Of a DNA stretch of 64,000 bases, positions 1 to 9,479 are shown piece after piece. This DNA comes from Erodium maritimum. Taxonomy: Eukaryota; Streptophyta; Magnoliopsida; Geraniales; Geraniaceae. Made by a program: the position numbers and the translations under genes. Location: the NCBI GenBank assembly GCA_963921825.1, contig OY997590.1:58022012-58086011 (forward strand), in the 5' to 3' direction. Under the pieces are notes generated by a model, which saw nothing but the letters and a program-made list of their open reading frames with translations, was not told the origin of the DNA and did not search any database. How positions within the stretch are numbered: the stretch's first letter is position 1; each line of letters opens with the position of its first letter.

Positions 1-1
1 T

Positions 2-765
2 TACCTTAGTGCTTTTCCTGATGAGTTGAAGTCTGAAATATTCAAAAGGACTCTGGATGATAGCGATGTTCCTTTTGTCCACCTTTCTATGTGGTAAACT
101 GGTTCTAAAACTCTATCCCTCAACATTTAAAATTCTTATTTCCTTTTTCTTTTTTACTCTTTTATTTTAATACACTATTTGTCTTTGTGTGTTGCATTCA
201 GTTGCAAGAATTTTTATCACTTAATGAAAGAGGATGATGATGTGTTGTTGGCCTTAAATTGTGAATTCCGACCACAAGTAGTCAGGACAGTCCCTTTCCG
301 CACCAAATCAGTGCTTGTGAATGCTACTGAAGCCGGTAATTTGAATGCTAGGTACCTTCTTGGTCTGTACTATACTTTCAATCGGAATAAACCTAGACTC
401 GGACTTAAATTACTTGAGGTGTGTGACAACTGGTCTACAATGTTAAGAAGATATATCCATGCAATTGCTCTAATCAAATTAGGTGGGAAATATGCCTTGT
501 TGCAGACATATTCTACGGTATCTTTTTTCTGATAAGTGATCCAGAGAGGGCAATGTTGCATGAATGTCGTCGTGAGTTTCGTGCCATGCTACACTTTGGC
601 AGATGGTCACAGTTGAGGATATCAAGCATCTGCGAAACTCCTCACGATGTTGGCCATTGGAGGCATAGGCTGTACGATATCGCAGGTGCCGGAGAACTTA
701 GATATGTGTGTATTGACTGTTTAATTGACATTGAGTCAATGAAGCTTGTTCGTAACATCAACTAA
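2..765 (+). pseudogene. F-box-like protein gene (At1g67623/At2g35280 type), 5' truncated by window edge, frameshifted
   Basis: The first exon (2-93) encodes an F-box-like stretch containing FPDELKSEIFKRTL. A plausible GT-AG intron (94-201; donor GTAAAC, acceptor TTCAG) joins it in frame to CKNFYHLMKEDD, which completes the usual F-box pattern. The following part (to about 500) has the NLNARYLLGLYYTF and HAIALIKLGG elements I associate with plant F-box proteins related to At1g67623, which have Sel1-like helices after the F-box. Near 495-505 the reading frame shifts; the other frame continues with FYGIFFLISDPERA and ends at 765. A 23-base GT..AG stretch there is too short to be an intron, so I read a 1-base frameshift. 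F-box proteins serve as substrate receptors in SCF ubiquitin ligases. This copy is probably not functional. It lies just left of the FAR1-type transposon and might be cargo or a neighbour. Confidence 0.6.
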
Positions 766-875
766 TTACGCTTTCTCTTTAACCTGGTTGTTTTTGTTGA
801 ACTTGTCCACCTGAATAGTTGAAGATGTTTTGTTTTTAGGTGGACAACTGCGTTGTGTAATTTTGGTTGATGCTT

Positions 876-1036
876 AATATATGTTATCCAGTGTTTTGTT
901 CGTGTTTTTCACTAGAGAAGCAAATTACCATCTGTCAGCACTCTGCATGTTAAAAAATTAGTGGTGTGCATGCTAAACGGTTAGTAATGTGCAAGCTACA
1001 AATTCTAGTTGCAGAGAAACTGTTAGCAATTTATGC
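876..1036. repeat. direct repeat copy 1 (about 160 bp)
   Basis: This stretch recurs with few changes at 2592-2754. Both copies run from AATATATGTTATCCAGTG through the TTAGTGGTGTGCATG words to GTTAGCAATTTA. It is non-coding and flanks the small-ORF pair on the left. Confidence 0.8.
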
Positions 1037-1245
1037 ATTTTCGTTTATTAAATTCAGATTCATTATCTTGAATTCTTCAAACTTTTGATCCAAACATGTC
1101 AATCATGTACATTTTTTTTGCAAGTCTCAAATTCATATTATAATACATCTATGAATATTAAATAAGCTTTTTATGTATGACCTATCAGCAACATGTATTC
1201 TAATATTTTAGCAGTGTGTACACTAACCTTTTAGTGATCACAGAT
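955..1245. repeat. dispersed short-word repeats, cluster 1
   Basis: The words TTAGTGGTGTGCATGCTAAA, GTTAGTAATGTGCA and TTAGCAGTGTGTACACTAA occur here. The same degenerate unit (about 20 nt: C-T-A-A-A, spacer, TTAGT, RNTGTGCA) reappears in the other clusters of this element and in the MITE at 7067-7414. Confidence 0.6.
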
Positions 1246-1391
1246 ATAGAATTGTAGAGAATTAAGAGAAGAACACAATTTGGATTCAACAGGAGGAAAT
1301 TACTTTTTTCATTAAATTTAAAGCATAAAAATCATGACCATGTTCATGATTTTTTTGGATGAATACAAATAACAGCCAAGATTGGAATTAC

Positions 1392-1664
1392 CTAATCCAA
1401 CTTCTTAATAATTTCCTCAAGCATTACATTAAGCTCTGCAAACTTCTTCATTTGGGTCTGGTTTGCATCCTTCTCGTCCGGTGTCATATCCTTTGCATCC
1501 ACGTTCCATGTATCATTTACCATTAAACTCACTTCAAGCTGGGTCTCCAACAGCTTCAGCCTCAGCTCCGTGTAGTTTAGCACTTCCCTTTCATGCTCAA
1601 TGAGGCGCCTCTGACGCTTGATCTCCTTTGACAGTGTACTTTGGATAGATTATCCTGACTCCAT
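1392..1664 (-). pseudogene. small alpha-helical protein ORF of the FAR1-type element, one internal stop
   Basis: Not recognised as a known family. An ATG at 1664 is followed by TAA at codon 5, then an open frame to 1392, about 90 codons in all. The first ATG after the stop is at 1583 and would give 63 residues. The product is rich in Lys, Glu and Leu (for example EVLNYTELRLKLLETQLEV, later KKFAELNVMLEEIIKKL) and looks like two amphipathic helices separated by a polar loop (TPDEKDA). A TATA box for this strand (TATAAATA, 1729-1722) lies about 60 bases before the ATG. It faces away from a second small helical ORF at 2055-2366. The layout helix, TPDEK or WPQEEK loop, helix is similar in both, so they may be distant paralogues. 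Function unknown. Confidence 0.45.
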
Positions 1665-1720
1665 TTGTTTTAACTAGACAAAACTCTTTTCGTGGTTGGG
1701 TTTGGGTATTAGTCAGGTGT

Positions 1721-1969
1721 GTATTTATAGGGAACTGTAACTCGTGATGGAGTTAGTGGGCAGTTTTAATACTTGCCACATCTCCCTTAACTGAGTGGAT
1801 AGTTAAGAAACCGCTTGTATTCTTCTTATATTTTCAAACATCTATCTGTCATATCAATAGTCTAATCAAACCGTCCTTAATAAATTTTTACACATATATC
1901 AACACTGGTGACGGTTTTTTTTCTCTCCCCATTTAAGGTGGTGGTTCATTTTCATCCTCTATATAAAGG
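1721..1969. promoter_or_regulatory. divergent promoter region with two TATA boxes
   Basis: A minus-strand TATAAATA (1729-1722) and a plus-strand TATATAAAG (1960-1968) point outward toward the two small ORFs, at about 60 and 87 bases before their ATGs. This spacing fits two divergent transcription units. Confidence 0.5.
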
Positions 1970-2054
1970 AACAACCGTGTTCCATTTCTTTCACATTTTA
2001 CTTTTACTTCTATTCAGTTTTTTTGCAGGAATCCCAACTCTGAGTCTATCATCC

Positions 2055-2366
2055 ATGGCTGCTCCATCTGGTTCAGGAATCCCAACATCGAGTCAATCAT
2101 CCACGGCTGCTCCTTCTGATTCCCAGATGATCGTTTCAGGGATAAGAAAGCTGGAGCACTACGCGAGGCTGAGGGCGTATAAGGACATCGAAGATAAAAT
2201 TTTCAGTGTCCAGGCCGAGGTCAACGAATAACTGGTGACCCTGACTCACATCAACACCAACGAATGGCCGCAGGAAGAAAAGCAGAGACATGTAGCGCTC
2301 GTCCGTCAGTTGAGTGCAATTCGTCGTGTACTGGAGCAGTTCTCCAGAGTAGAGCAGACCGTTTAG
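2055..2366 (+). pseudogene. second small alpha-helical protein ORF of the FAR1-type element, one internal stop
   Basis: The ATG at 2055 (start MAAPSGSGIP) follows a TATA box at 1960. The frame runs to a TAA at 2229-2231 and then continues without another stop to TAG at 2364-2366, 103 codons overall. The N-terminus is Ser/Pro/Thr-rich. About 48 bases are tandemly duplicated at 2029-2113 (GGAATCCCAAC..GGCTGCTCC twice). The remainder is predicted helical (for example KLEHYARLRAYKDIEDKI, then RQLSAIRRVLEQF), with a WPQEEK loop. The stop is one base change from CAA or GAA, so it looks recent. The longer upstream frame from 1908 overlaps the TATA region and is unlikely to be translated. Product not recognised; probably an accessory protein of the surrounding transposon. 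Confidence 0.45.
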
Positions 2367-2519
2367 ATCCCGTTACTTCCTTTCCATTCTACTTATGCTT
2401 TCATTGTATTTGTTGTTTTTTGTTGGACTTTTTATAAATCTGCTTTTTTGTTTGGACATCTTGTTTTATATATATATATATATCTGCTTTCTTTAAATTT
2501 GTTGTTCTTGTGTGGACTT

Positions 2520-3060
2520 GTTGAATCAAATTACTATCTGTCCTCATTGTGCATGTCAAAAAATTAGTGGTGTGCATGCTAAACTGTTAGTAATATATGT
2601 TATCCAGTGTTTTGTTTGTGTTTTTCACTAGAGAAGCAAATTACCATCTGTCAGTACTCTGCATGTTAAAAAATTAGTGGTGTGTATGATAAACTGTTAG
2701 TAATATGCAAGCTAAAAATTCTAGTTGCAGAGAAACTGTTAGCAATTTACGCATAATCTTAAAAGGTCTTTATTTTATATGTTTATTAAATTTGGATTCA
2801 TTATCTCAAACTTTTCATCCAAACATGGCAACCATGTACATTTTTTATATTAAACTGAAGGAAACTGAAGAAATATAACCTTCCAGTTGTCTGCACTCTG
2901 AACTTATAGTGTTGTGCAGTAGAGCCTTTTAGTGGTGTGCACTCTAAACTTCTAGTGGTGTGCAACGCTCTGCACTATAAATTTGGTAGCACCCAGGAAC
3001 ATGTTCATGAGTATATTAGCACAAGTCGACCAATCTATTAGTACTCATGCACCAGTCCAT
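2520..3060. repeat. dispersed short-word repeats, cluster 2 (includes direct repeat copy 2)
   Basis: This non-coding stretch holds copy 2 of the direct repeat (2592-2754), an additional partial copy (about 2525-2592), and at least six more TTAGTGGTGTGCA-like words up to 3060. It lies between the plus-strand small ORF and the 3' end of the transposase gene. A short TA run occurs at about 2468-2483. Confidence 0.65.
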
Positions 3061-4385
3061 CAACAATACTGCATTATGGTTCTTTAACACTTTGAAACTT
3101 CAAAACCATATATAACTAAAAACACAATTGTTTTAAGCAACAAGTCATTCAAAGTTCCATACCATACTAATATTTCCCAAGTGTTCAAAAGTAAGACAGG
3201 TTTAACACAAAATCATAAACATATACTAATACTTGTTCAATCCTTCTCCTTAATCTCTAGACAGTTCCTTTTTTCATGCTCTTTTGTCATCTTGAAACAT
3301 CCATGGCACAGTCTCAGTGGCTTGCTCGCTGCTTGTACTGCTATTTCGAAATCCGACTGTTTTCTTCTGCTCTTTCGAGACCCCTTGTTGTTTGACTGCG
3401 GCGGATTCTGGACCGTCACCTCTATGGGCCTTTTAATCCCTGTCATTTTCTCCATCTTCTTGTGCTTTTGCATTTTTGTCGCCCTATAGTCTTCGTTGTT
3501 GCTGTGTATGGTTGTGTTCTTCAGTGTGTGCAACAGACTCTGCAGATTAGAAAAGGAAGGATCCGGGACTTCGATCAGCTCAACAAATCGTTTATTGATG
3601 TCCTCTATCAGTTTGTTCGTATCTTCAGGATCCATGTTTGCCCTTGCTTCTTGGTCTTGTCTGGCTGTCTCCCTACACCATCTCAGATTCACCATGCTGT
3701 CTGGGATTAACTTCATCCTCACATTTCTCATTGCTAGGAATATATGGATGCACAGCAAACCTTTTGCCTGGAATCTCTTGCACGAACAGTCAAAGTGGTT
3801 CGTCTCCATCATCCTCGACACAATGAATTCAGTGTTTCTGTCGTCTCTGATGAAGTAAAACTTTATCATTCCTTCGCTGGTCTTCTTGTCACCCATCTTG
3901 TGGAGTTCGAGCTTGTCGGTCAGCATCATGTACTTTTGCACCTTGAAGAAAATGGGCAATGTGTATAGGTTCCAAGCATGGCGCTCCAGTTTTGAATTCA
4001 GCTTGTACTGTGGGTGACATGTGTCAGACTTCATGGCCAAGTACCTTGTTTCCTCCCTTTGGTTGTTCACTACACCGTCGACTCTCCACGTGAAATGGAC
4101 CGACGAGAGATACTTGTCGGTCAACTTCCTAAAGGTACAATTTTGGCTCTCAGAACGGGATGTCGTCCTCATCAACCTCGCCATCGGCAAATCATGGAAG
4201 TAGGCGGGTATCCAGTCCTCCCTCATCTCAAACAGTTGTTGCAGCCATGTTTTGTCCTCTAAATTGCACTTCTTGATTATCGCAGGCCACTTTTTCTCAA
4301 ATTCATCTATCGTCATAGTCTTGGACCACACCACTTCCTTAATCTCTTTCTTAAAATTAGTTTCAGACAGATTGGCAAGGGAAAC

Positions 4386-4581
4386 CTGCCAAAACAATAA
4401 TTAACATGCTAAATTATCAGCACAGTGCATTTGTAAACTACTAGCAGTATGATTATTAAATTATCAGTGAGTGGCAAACAAGTAAGAAGCCATCCAACCA
4501 GTTACTCTGTACTTTAACATTGCACCACTAGTCTTAGTCCAAAATCAATCAGCACGATAATGAATTTGAACTTGTACTCAC
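4386..4581 (-). other. intron 2 of the FAR1-type transposase
   Basis: The donor GTGAGT follows codons IPKK and the acceptor TTGGCAG precedes VSLANLSET, giving an uninterrupted family-consistent join. The intron contains degenerate copies of the dispersed word (CATGCTAAATTATCAGCACAG and similar at 4405-4470). Confidence 0.75.
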
Positions 4582-4843
4582 CTTTTTTGGAATTTTCTCC
4601 ATGATGTGCCACATGCAGAACCGGTGTTTTGTCTCTTTCATCACCTCGTTCACTGCAATCTTCATTGCAGGGTCCTGGTCAGTAATGATGCATAGAGGCT
4701 CCTTCCCGTCCATCGCCTTGAGGAATGTTTGGAAAATCCAAACAAAGGATGGTACATCTTCTTTTGATATCAGGGCTGCCGCAAAGGTCACTGATTTGTT
4801 GTGGTTGTTTATTCCAGTAAATGGAGAGAATACCATGGCATAC

Positions 4844-4921
4844 CAGCAAAATTAAAAAAAAAATTATAAAAACCACAAAAATTATAAACCGCCAGACGAA
4901 GAATATCTCAACGTTACTTAC
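4844..4921 (-). other. intron 1 of the FAR1-type transposase, acceptor mutated to TG
   Basis: The exon ends in ACAAACCA before GTAAGTAACG. The only acceptor that restores the family sequence (TNQ-YAMVFSPF) is TTTTGCTG before GTATGCC, where AG is expected. A single A-to-T change in TTTGCAG explains it. Confidence 0.6.
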
Positions 4922-5994
4922 TGGTTTGTGTGATAAGTTGAGTCAAAACCTACACAGTCCTCATAGAGCTTGTAGTCCTTCAACATTTCAGCATCAGCCC
5001 AAAAAAAGCGGTCAACCTATCGGAGCGGTCAATTTTGAACTCAAAAAAGAATTCAGGGTTGGACTCCTTCTTCTCATGGAACCTGTCCAGTACCATCTGG
5101 ACATCTGTATCCATTACATAAGCCCGTAGATCCCTCTGGTAGTTCATGAAATCCCTCGTAGTTGCACCAACCTTTTCCGGACCTCCAAGCGTTTCGCTTA
5201 AAACTTTGTGACACAGAACAGGACCAACTGTAGCTTTTTGGCAATTCAGTAACCAGTTCTGCATCGGTGATGTCACCCTCCTGTTGGATCTCATGTACTG
5301 CATGTCATTCATGACGAACAACTCATGGTTGTGCGCTTCAACAAACTCCTTTATGAAGTACATGTTCCCATTTTCCGTGGCTTTGAATTTAATAGCTATT
5401 TTCGCTCTACAACCAGTTCTTGACAATAGCCGGTTTCTTATCTTTTCTTCTATTGGCTCGTCATCCTTAGGTTCTTTGCGCTCGTACTTATGCCCTTCTT
5501 TTGAGCAGAGCAAGTACTTGAGGGTCACGGTTTGATCTTTGTGCTTTTTTTTTCTGCCCCTCTCCGAACGCTGAAACCCGTCACTTTTGCATAACTCTCA
5601 TAAAAGTTAATTGCAACAGCTAGTGTCTTGAACTCCTTTTTTTCTTTCGGCTTCCTGTCCTCGTGGCAATTTGGAATGTATTCCTTTTTCCCATCCTCTG
5701 TCAGTTGGATGAATGAAGCAGGTACCGGGATTGCAGAATGTTCAGAATGTATGTTTTCACTTGAACTTGGTTGGTTTGGATTTGCTTCTACTGCAGCTTC
5801 CACAACAGGCACTCGGAACGCAGAATGTTCAGTGTTTTCACTAGGAGGTTGTTGGTGGATATTTGTCACATCTGGTGGACACTCAATGTCTTCGAACGCC
5901 ACTGTATTATCAGAGTTGGCAGGCTCATTTCTCTCCTCTGGAGCTACTACTGGATGAGGTACAGGTGGTATTGTGCATGTGTTCACTGGTACAG

Positions 5995-6190
5995 GTGTGG
6001 GCACACGTGGTGTTGGTACACGCGGTGGTTTTTTGTTGTTTTGCGTGTTACAAAAGGTGTTGTCGGTGTGGGCACACGCGGTGCTTTTTGAGCTGTTTGG
6101 CGTGTCACACGAGGTGTTGTTGGTGTGGGCACACGCGGTGGTTTTTGAGCAGTTTGGCGTGTGACACAAGGGGTTGTTGGTGTGGTATTA
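5995..6190. repeat. coding tandem repeat in transposase N-terminus
   Basis: On the minus strand the units read approximately RVTRQTAQKPPRVPTPTTP, about 57 bases per unit, with a degenerate third copy. The frame slips in the last unit, in an A-run near 6040. Confidence 0.65.
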
Positions 6191-6254
6191 CTATTTGGTG
6201 TAGTCATATTTTTCCCGTCACTGTAGAACCAAATAACATGCAGTGTATAAGTAA

Positions 6255-6480
6255 TTGGACACATAGAACACTAGCAGTTGGCCACTCAAACTATTAGTGT
6301 TGTGCATGTTACAATGTGAATATGCAAATAACAAGTGTGTATACTAGTTACCAACCAACACACTGTATCAGTGGTTTGAACACTAAATCTACTAGTGTTA
6401 ATATCCTTTATGGATGGACAGAATCCACACTCTCTATTAGTGATTGGACTCTCAATCTAACAGTGCTAAAATCCTTTATC
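6255..6480. repeat. dispersed short-word repeats, cluster 3
   Basis: Words such as AACTATTAGTGTTGTGCATG, CTACTAGTGTTAA and CTATTAGTGATTGGACTC lie upstream of the transposase start. They belong to the same family as clusters 1 and 2. Next to them (6485-6600) are small inverted words built on GGGATGCTACAAGCATCCC. Confidence 0.55.
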
Positions 6481-6984
6481 GATGGGATGCTACAAGCATC
6501 CCTTCGGGATGCTACTAGCATCCCGAAAATATCTCGGAGGCTTCTAGATGCTTCTAACATCCCTATGTTGATGCTACAAGCACTATCTCAAATCAAGTCG
6601 CAGTTTCTGTGCAACAATTAGGGTTTACATACCAAATTTAAGAACTTACATGGTTTGTTTGGTCGAGCTTCGTGTTTTTTTGACCTTCAAATACAGCTTT
6701 TTGTTCAATTGACGCTAATCTGTCTCTGGAATCGCGAATCGCAAACACAGTAGGTTGAAGCAGGAAGAGATATAAATTTGTCTGAGAAATCGCGAAGACA
6801 GAAGGTTGAAGAAGGAAATTTGAATGGCGCGAATTTTAATATATCGCCAAACGATATAATCGACTTCATTTCTCGCGCGATTCGGCGTTCTGTTCAAATG
6901 AGCTGGCGCGCACTCTTTGGACGCGTGGCGCAATCTGGCTCTCTCTGGTGACGTCAAAACTGGCAGATCGCGCGGCTACAGTAG

Positions 6985-7027
6985 GTTCGTAGTTTGCACA
7001 ATAAGGGTGGTTTTTACTGGATAGTTG

Positions 7028-7029
<2 letters not shown>
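6985..7029 (-). repeat. inferred right terminal inverted repeat of the FAR1-type element
   Basis: The reverse complement starts GGCAACTATCCAGTAAAAAC and continues through TTATTGTGCAAACTACGAAC. It matches the left end of the MITE at 7067 head to head across a TA tract. The preceding 150 bases are CG-rich (GGCGCGCACTC, GACGTCA), as in the MITE interior. The matching left end of the large element was not found in the window. Confidence 0.5.

Positions 7030-7066
<37 letters not shown>
7030..7066. repeat. (TA)n microsatellite
   Basis: An almost pure TA run between two head-to-head copies of the same terminal repeat. It may have expanded from a TA-rich target site. Confidence 0.9.
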
Positions 7067-7072
<6 letters not shown>

Positions 7073-7414
7073 CTATCCAGTAAAAATCATCCTTATTGTG
7101 CAAACTACGAACCAATCTAAGCCACAGGATGCGGTCAAAGTGACGTCAGCAGAGCGCGCGCGATGCTGACACGTGGCAGATTCGTGCGCGCCTCTGCCCG
7201 CGCGCGTGAGCGTGTTGACCACGCGCGCGCACGGTGCTAATAGTTTGGCGCGCACAGTGCCAAACTATTAGCACTGTGCCCCCAAACTATTAGCACTATG
7301 CACGCCACGTGTTAGCACTGTGTGCGCGCACCAGCAGCGCGCGCGTCCACGTGTCAGCACCTGGTGAGTTCATAGTTTGCACAATAAGGGGCGGTTTGTA
7401 TTTGATACCAACCC
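7067..7414. mobile_element. 348-bp MITE related to the FAR1-type element
   Basis: Imperfect terminal inverted repeats of about 47 bp: left GGGTAGCTATCCAGTAAAAA, right (reverse complement) GGGTTGGTATCAAATACAAA, both followed by TTATTGTGCAAACTA. Both ends abut TA tracts. The interior is very CG-rich (GCGCGCG) and carries the dispersed word (AACTATTAGCACTGTGC). It contains no coding frame. Confidence 0.7.
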
Positions 7415-7599
7415 TATATATATATATATTTGGGGGGGGAGAGATTTCCTTCTACGTGGCGTCAACGCATTGGTACATTGACGTCACGGTAGAGCATTGG
7501 CTAGTCAGCACACTAATGCGCTGACGCTAATGATGGAGCTTTGCCAAGAAATCTCCCGCCGACTCTTTCTCCCTAACCCTATGTGACGGTCCTGAGTCA

Positions 7600-9110
7600 C
7601 CAAGGTCAGTGGGAAGCGGCTCTTCTTGGGAGAAGGGATCCCTACACAGGAAGGCAGGGATTTCTCTGTGTGTTCCGCTGTCATTATCGAACTTTGATCG
7701 TATTCTGGTAATTCCCTCCCTTCCATCTATCCATGCGTACATGTTGCGTCTGGAAGGGGTGTCCCCGCCGCCCCCGGAGGGAATCAATGCACTGGATGTA
7801 CTGGTTCCGACGATCTTGACCATCTCCCTAATGGCTAGCTTCCAGGAGAGTCTCACCTCTTGCTCGATTGATGAAGAAGAGGACATGGAGGTCCTAGTCC
7901 CCTACACGCTTGTTGATCCGAGCGTGTTGGCTCGTCAGTAATTCGGCATGGTGGGAAAGCTTTTGGCTCAACCCCACCCCCCCCCCCCAAAAAAAAGGAG
8001 ACCATGCTAGGACTCATCACCAATTCATGGGGTCGGTCAGCATCGGGGTTGGTCATTAAGGATATCGGCCTGAGGATGTTTGGTTTCTACTTAAAGTCCA
8101 AAGAGGAACGTGCATGGGTCCGGAGCAATGAACCCTGGTGCTTTGAGGGCCACCCTCTCCTCCTTAGAGATATTGATCTGATGGCCAGAGACCTCCTTGA
8201 CCTGAATCACATGCAATTATTAGTCCATGCTCAAGGCCTCTCGTCGCTAGTAAAGACGAAGATAATCAAGGAGACGATTGGAGCCGCCCTGTGTGTTTGT
8301 GTGGAGGTTCCTTGCAATCAATGGGGCCTATGTTGGGGGGGGGGGGGGGGTCAAAGTTCGCTTCTGGCATTCTATGGACCATCCCTTGCGTCATACTCTA
8401 GTGTTGTGATTCAAGGAGTTCCGGGACCCTATTCGGGTCTCTCTCACCTACACCAAATTGCCCACATTTTGTGGAAATTGTGGGAGGGTTGGACATGAGC
8501 CTCGGAAATGCGAATAGGAGGTGCCAAGCGTCCCGTGTTTTGACATATCGCTGCTGGAGTTCTATCGAATTTATAAGAAGAAATAGTATGCGATAGACTG
8601 GACAACCTAGACAACTCTGGTCTCCTCACATGGTTTTGGGACCTTGATCCCGAACACTATACCTACAGAGCCATTGCATAGTGGCAGAGGCCCAATAGTA
8701 ACCCTGAACAATGTACCTAACGGTACGGGGGTTGGGGTGTCGATCCAGGTTGACAAAACTCGGTAGTCGGCCAACCTTCAGGAAGCGGGAAAGCTGGAGT
8801 CTCAAGAGCACTCCTGATTAGAAGTGCTAGAATGAAGATGAAGTCAGCTAAAGGACCACGGAAAGATCAAGCGTGGTCTGGTAAGCAGCCTCGACAAGAG
8901 GAATAAAGGGGCACCATGGCTTCATGGACCTGCCTTGGGAAGGGTTCCCAATAAAAGCCTTTCCCCCCGTTGTTATTAGTGAAGTCATGTTCGAGTTTTG
9001 ACCAGACGAAACGAGTCATCCTTATAGGATCAAGCAACGCTTAGGGCCCACCTTGAGCAATCTTCATCAGATACTCCTTCATAGCTTTTTCTATTTGCGT
9101 CTATGGCTTT
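7600..9110 (+). pseudogene. LINE (L1-type) ORF1 remnant joined to LINE 3' region
   Basis: Between about 7888 and 8300 the frames encode a DUF4283-type domain (VLVPYTLVDPSVLARQ, FGMVGKLL, then WVRSNEPWCFEGHPLLLRD). At 8470-8511 a separate frame gives a CX2CX4HX4C zinc knuckle (CGNCGRVGHEPRKC) followed by a stop. ORF1 proteins of plant L1 elements bind the element RNA. The frame is broken by a stop at 7939, a 12-C plus 8-A run (7977-7996) and a 16-G run (8335-8350). The segment from about 8830 to 9110 matches the 3' part of the LINE copy at 49594-51255 (GATCAAGCAACG, CCCACCTTGAGC). No reverse transcriptase sequence lies between, so this is a deletion derivative. Confidence 0.7.
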
Positions 9111-9479
9111 TATAGAATCGTGATAGACAATTACCTATGTTAGAGTTATTGTTCGGCCCTTCGGAGATTTAAAACATGTAATAACTCTTTCGGAAAATTT
9201 CAATATAATAGCCTACCAAACATTTTTCAAAATGATACCATTGCTTAAATGTTTTGCAGTTTAATACCCAAACGAAACATTTACCAACACTTTGCTACCC
9301 ATCCATTAACTTTCCGTCCAATTAAGATGGAAAATGGTCATGTGCTTCGCGCATGACCTTGTTTTTTTAGAAAATGACCAAACTACCCAACACTTTTCTT
9401 CCCTTTCAAACCCTAATTTTAAACTACCATTTAATTCAAACTCAACCCACACCACTCAAAACTTAGACTAACTTATTCA

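Larger units (their letters stand above)
3237..6207 (-). pseudogene. FAR1/FHY3-type Mutator-like transposase, frameshifted
   Basis: Read on the minus strand from an ATG at about 6207. The N-terminus is a Thr/Pro/Arg-rich repeat region. It is followed by a FAR1 DNA-binding domain (FYESYAKVTGFSVRRGAEKK, then YLLCSKEGHKY, RTGCRAKIAIK, EAHNHELFVM), a MULE transposase domain (VGFDSTYHTN, PFTGINNHNKSVTFAAALIS, ITDQDPAMKIAVNEV, HRFCMWHIMEKIPKK), a DLPMARLMRTTSRSES block, and a SWIM zinc finger (CSCKRFQAKGLLCIHI). Such proteins either transpose Mutator-like elements or, when domesticated, act as light-signalling transcription factors. Two 1-base shifts in A-runs (around 6040 and in the 9-A run at about 5545-5553) break the first exon. 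Intron 1 (4921-4844) has GTAAGT but ends in TG; intron 2 (4581-4386) is GT-AG. Short dispersed repeats and the inverted ends nearby make a transposon origin more likely than a host FRS gene. Confidence 0.85.

Noticed and set aside
482-504. 23-base GT..AG stretch as a micro-intron rescuing the F-box-like frame
   Set aside because: Far below the size plants splice. A 1-base frameshift is simpler.
1908-2054. Upstream extension of the plus small ORF with a hydrophobic N-terminus
   Set aside because: A TATA box lies at 1960 within it, so transcripts likely start after the upstream ATG. The ATG at 2055 is preferred.
3181-4262. Several plus-strand frames
   Set aside because: Antisense shadows of the FAR1-type transposase exon.
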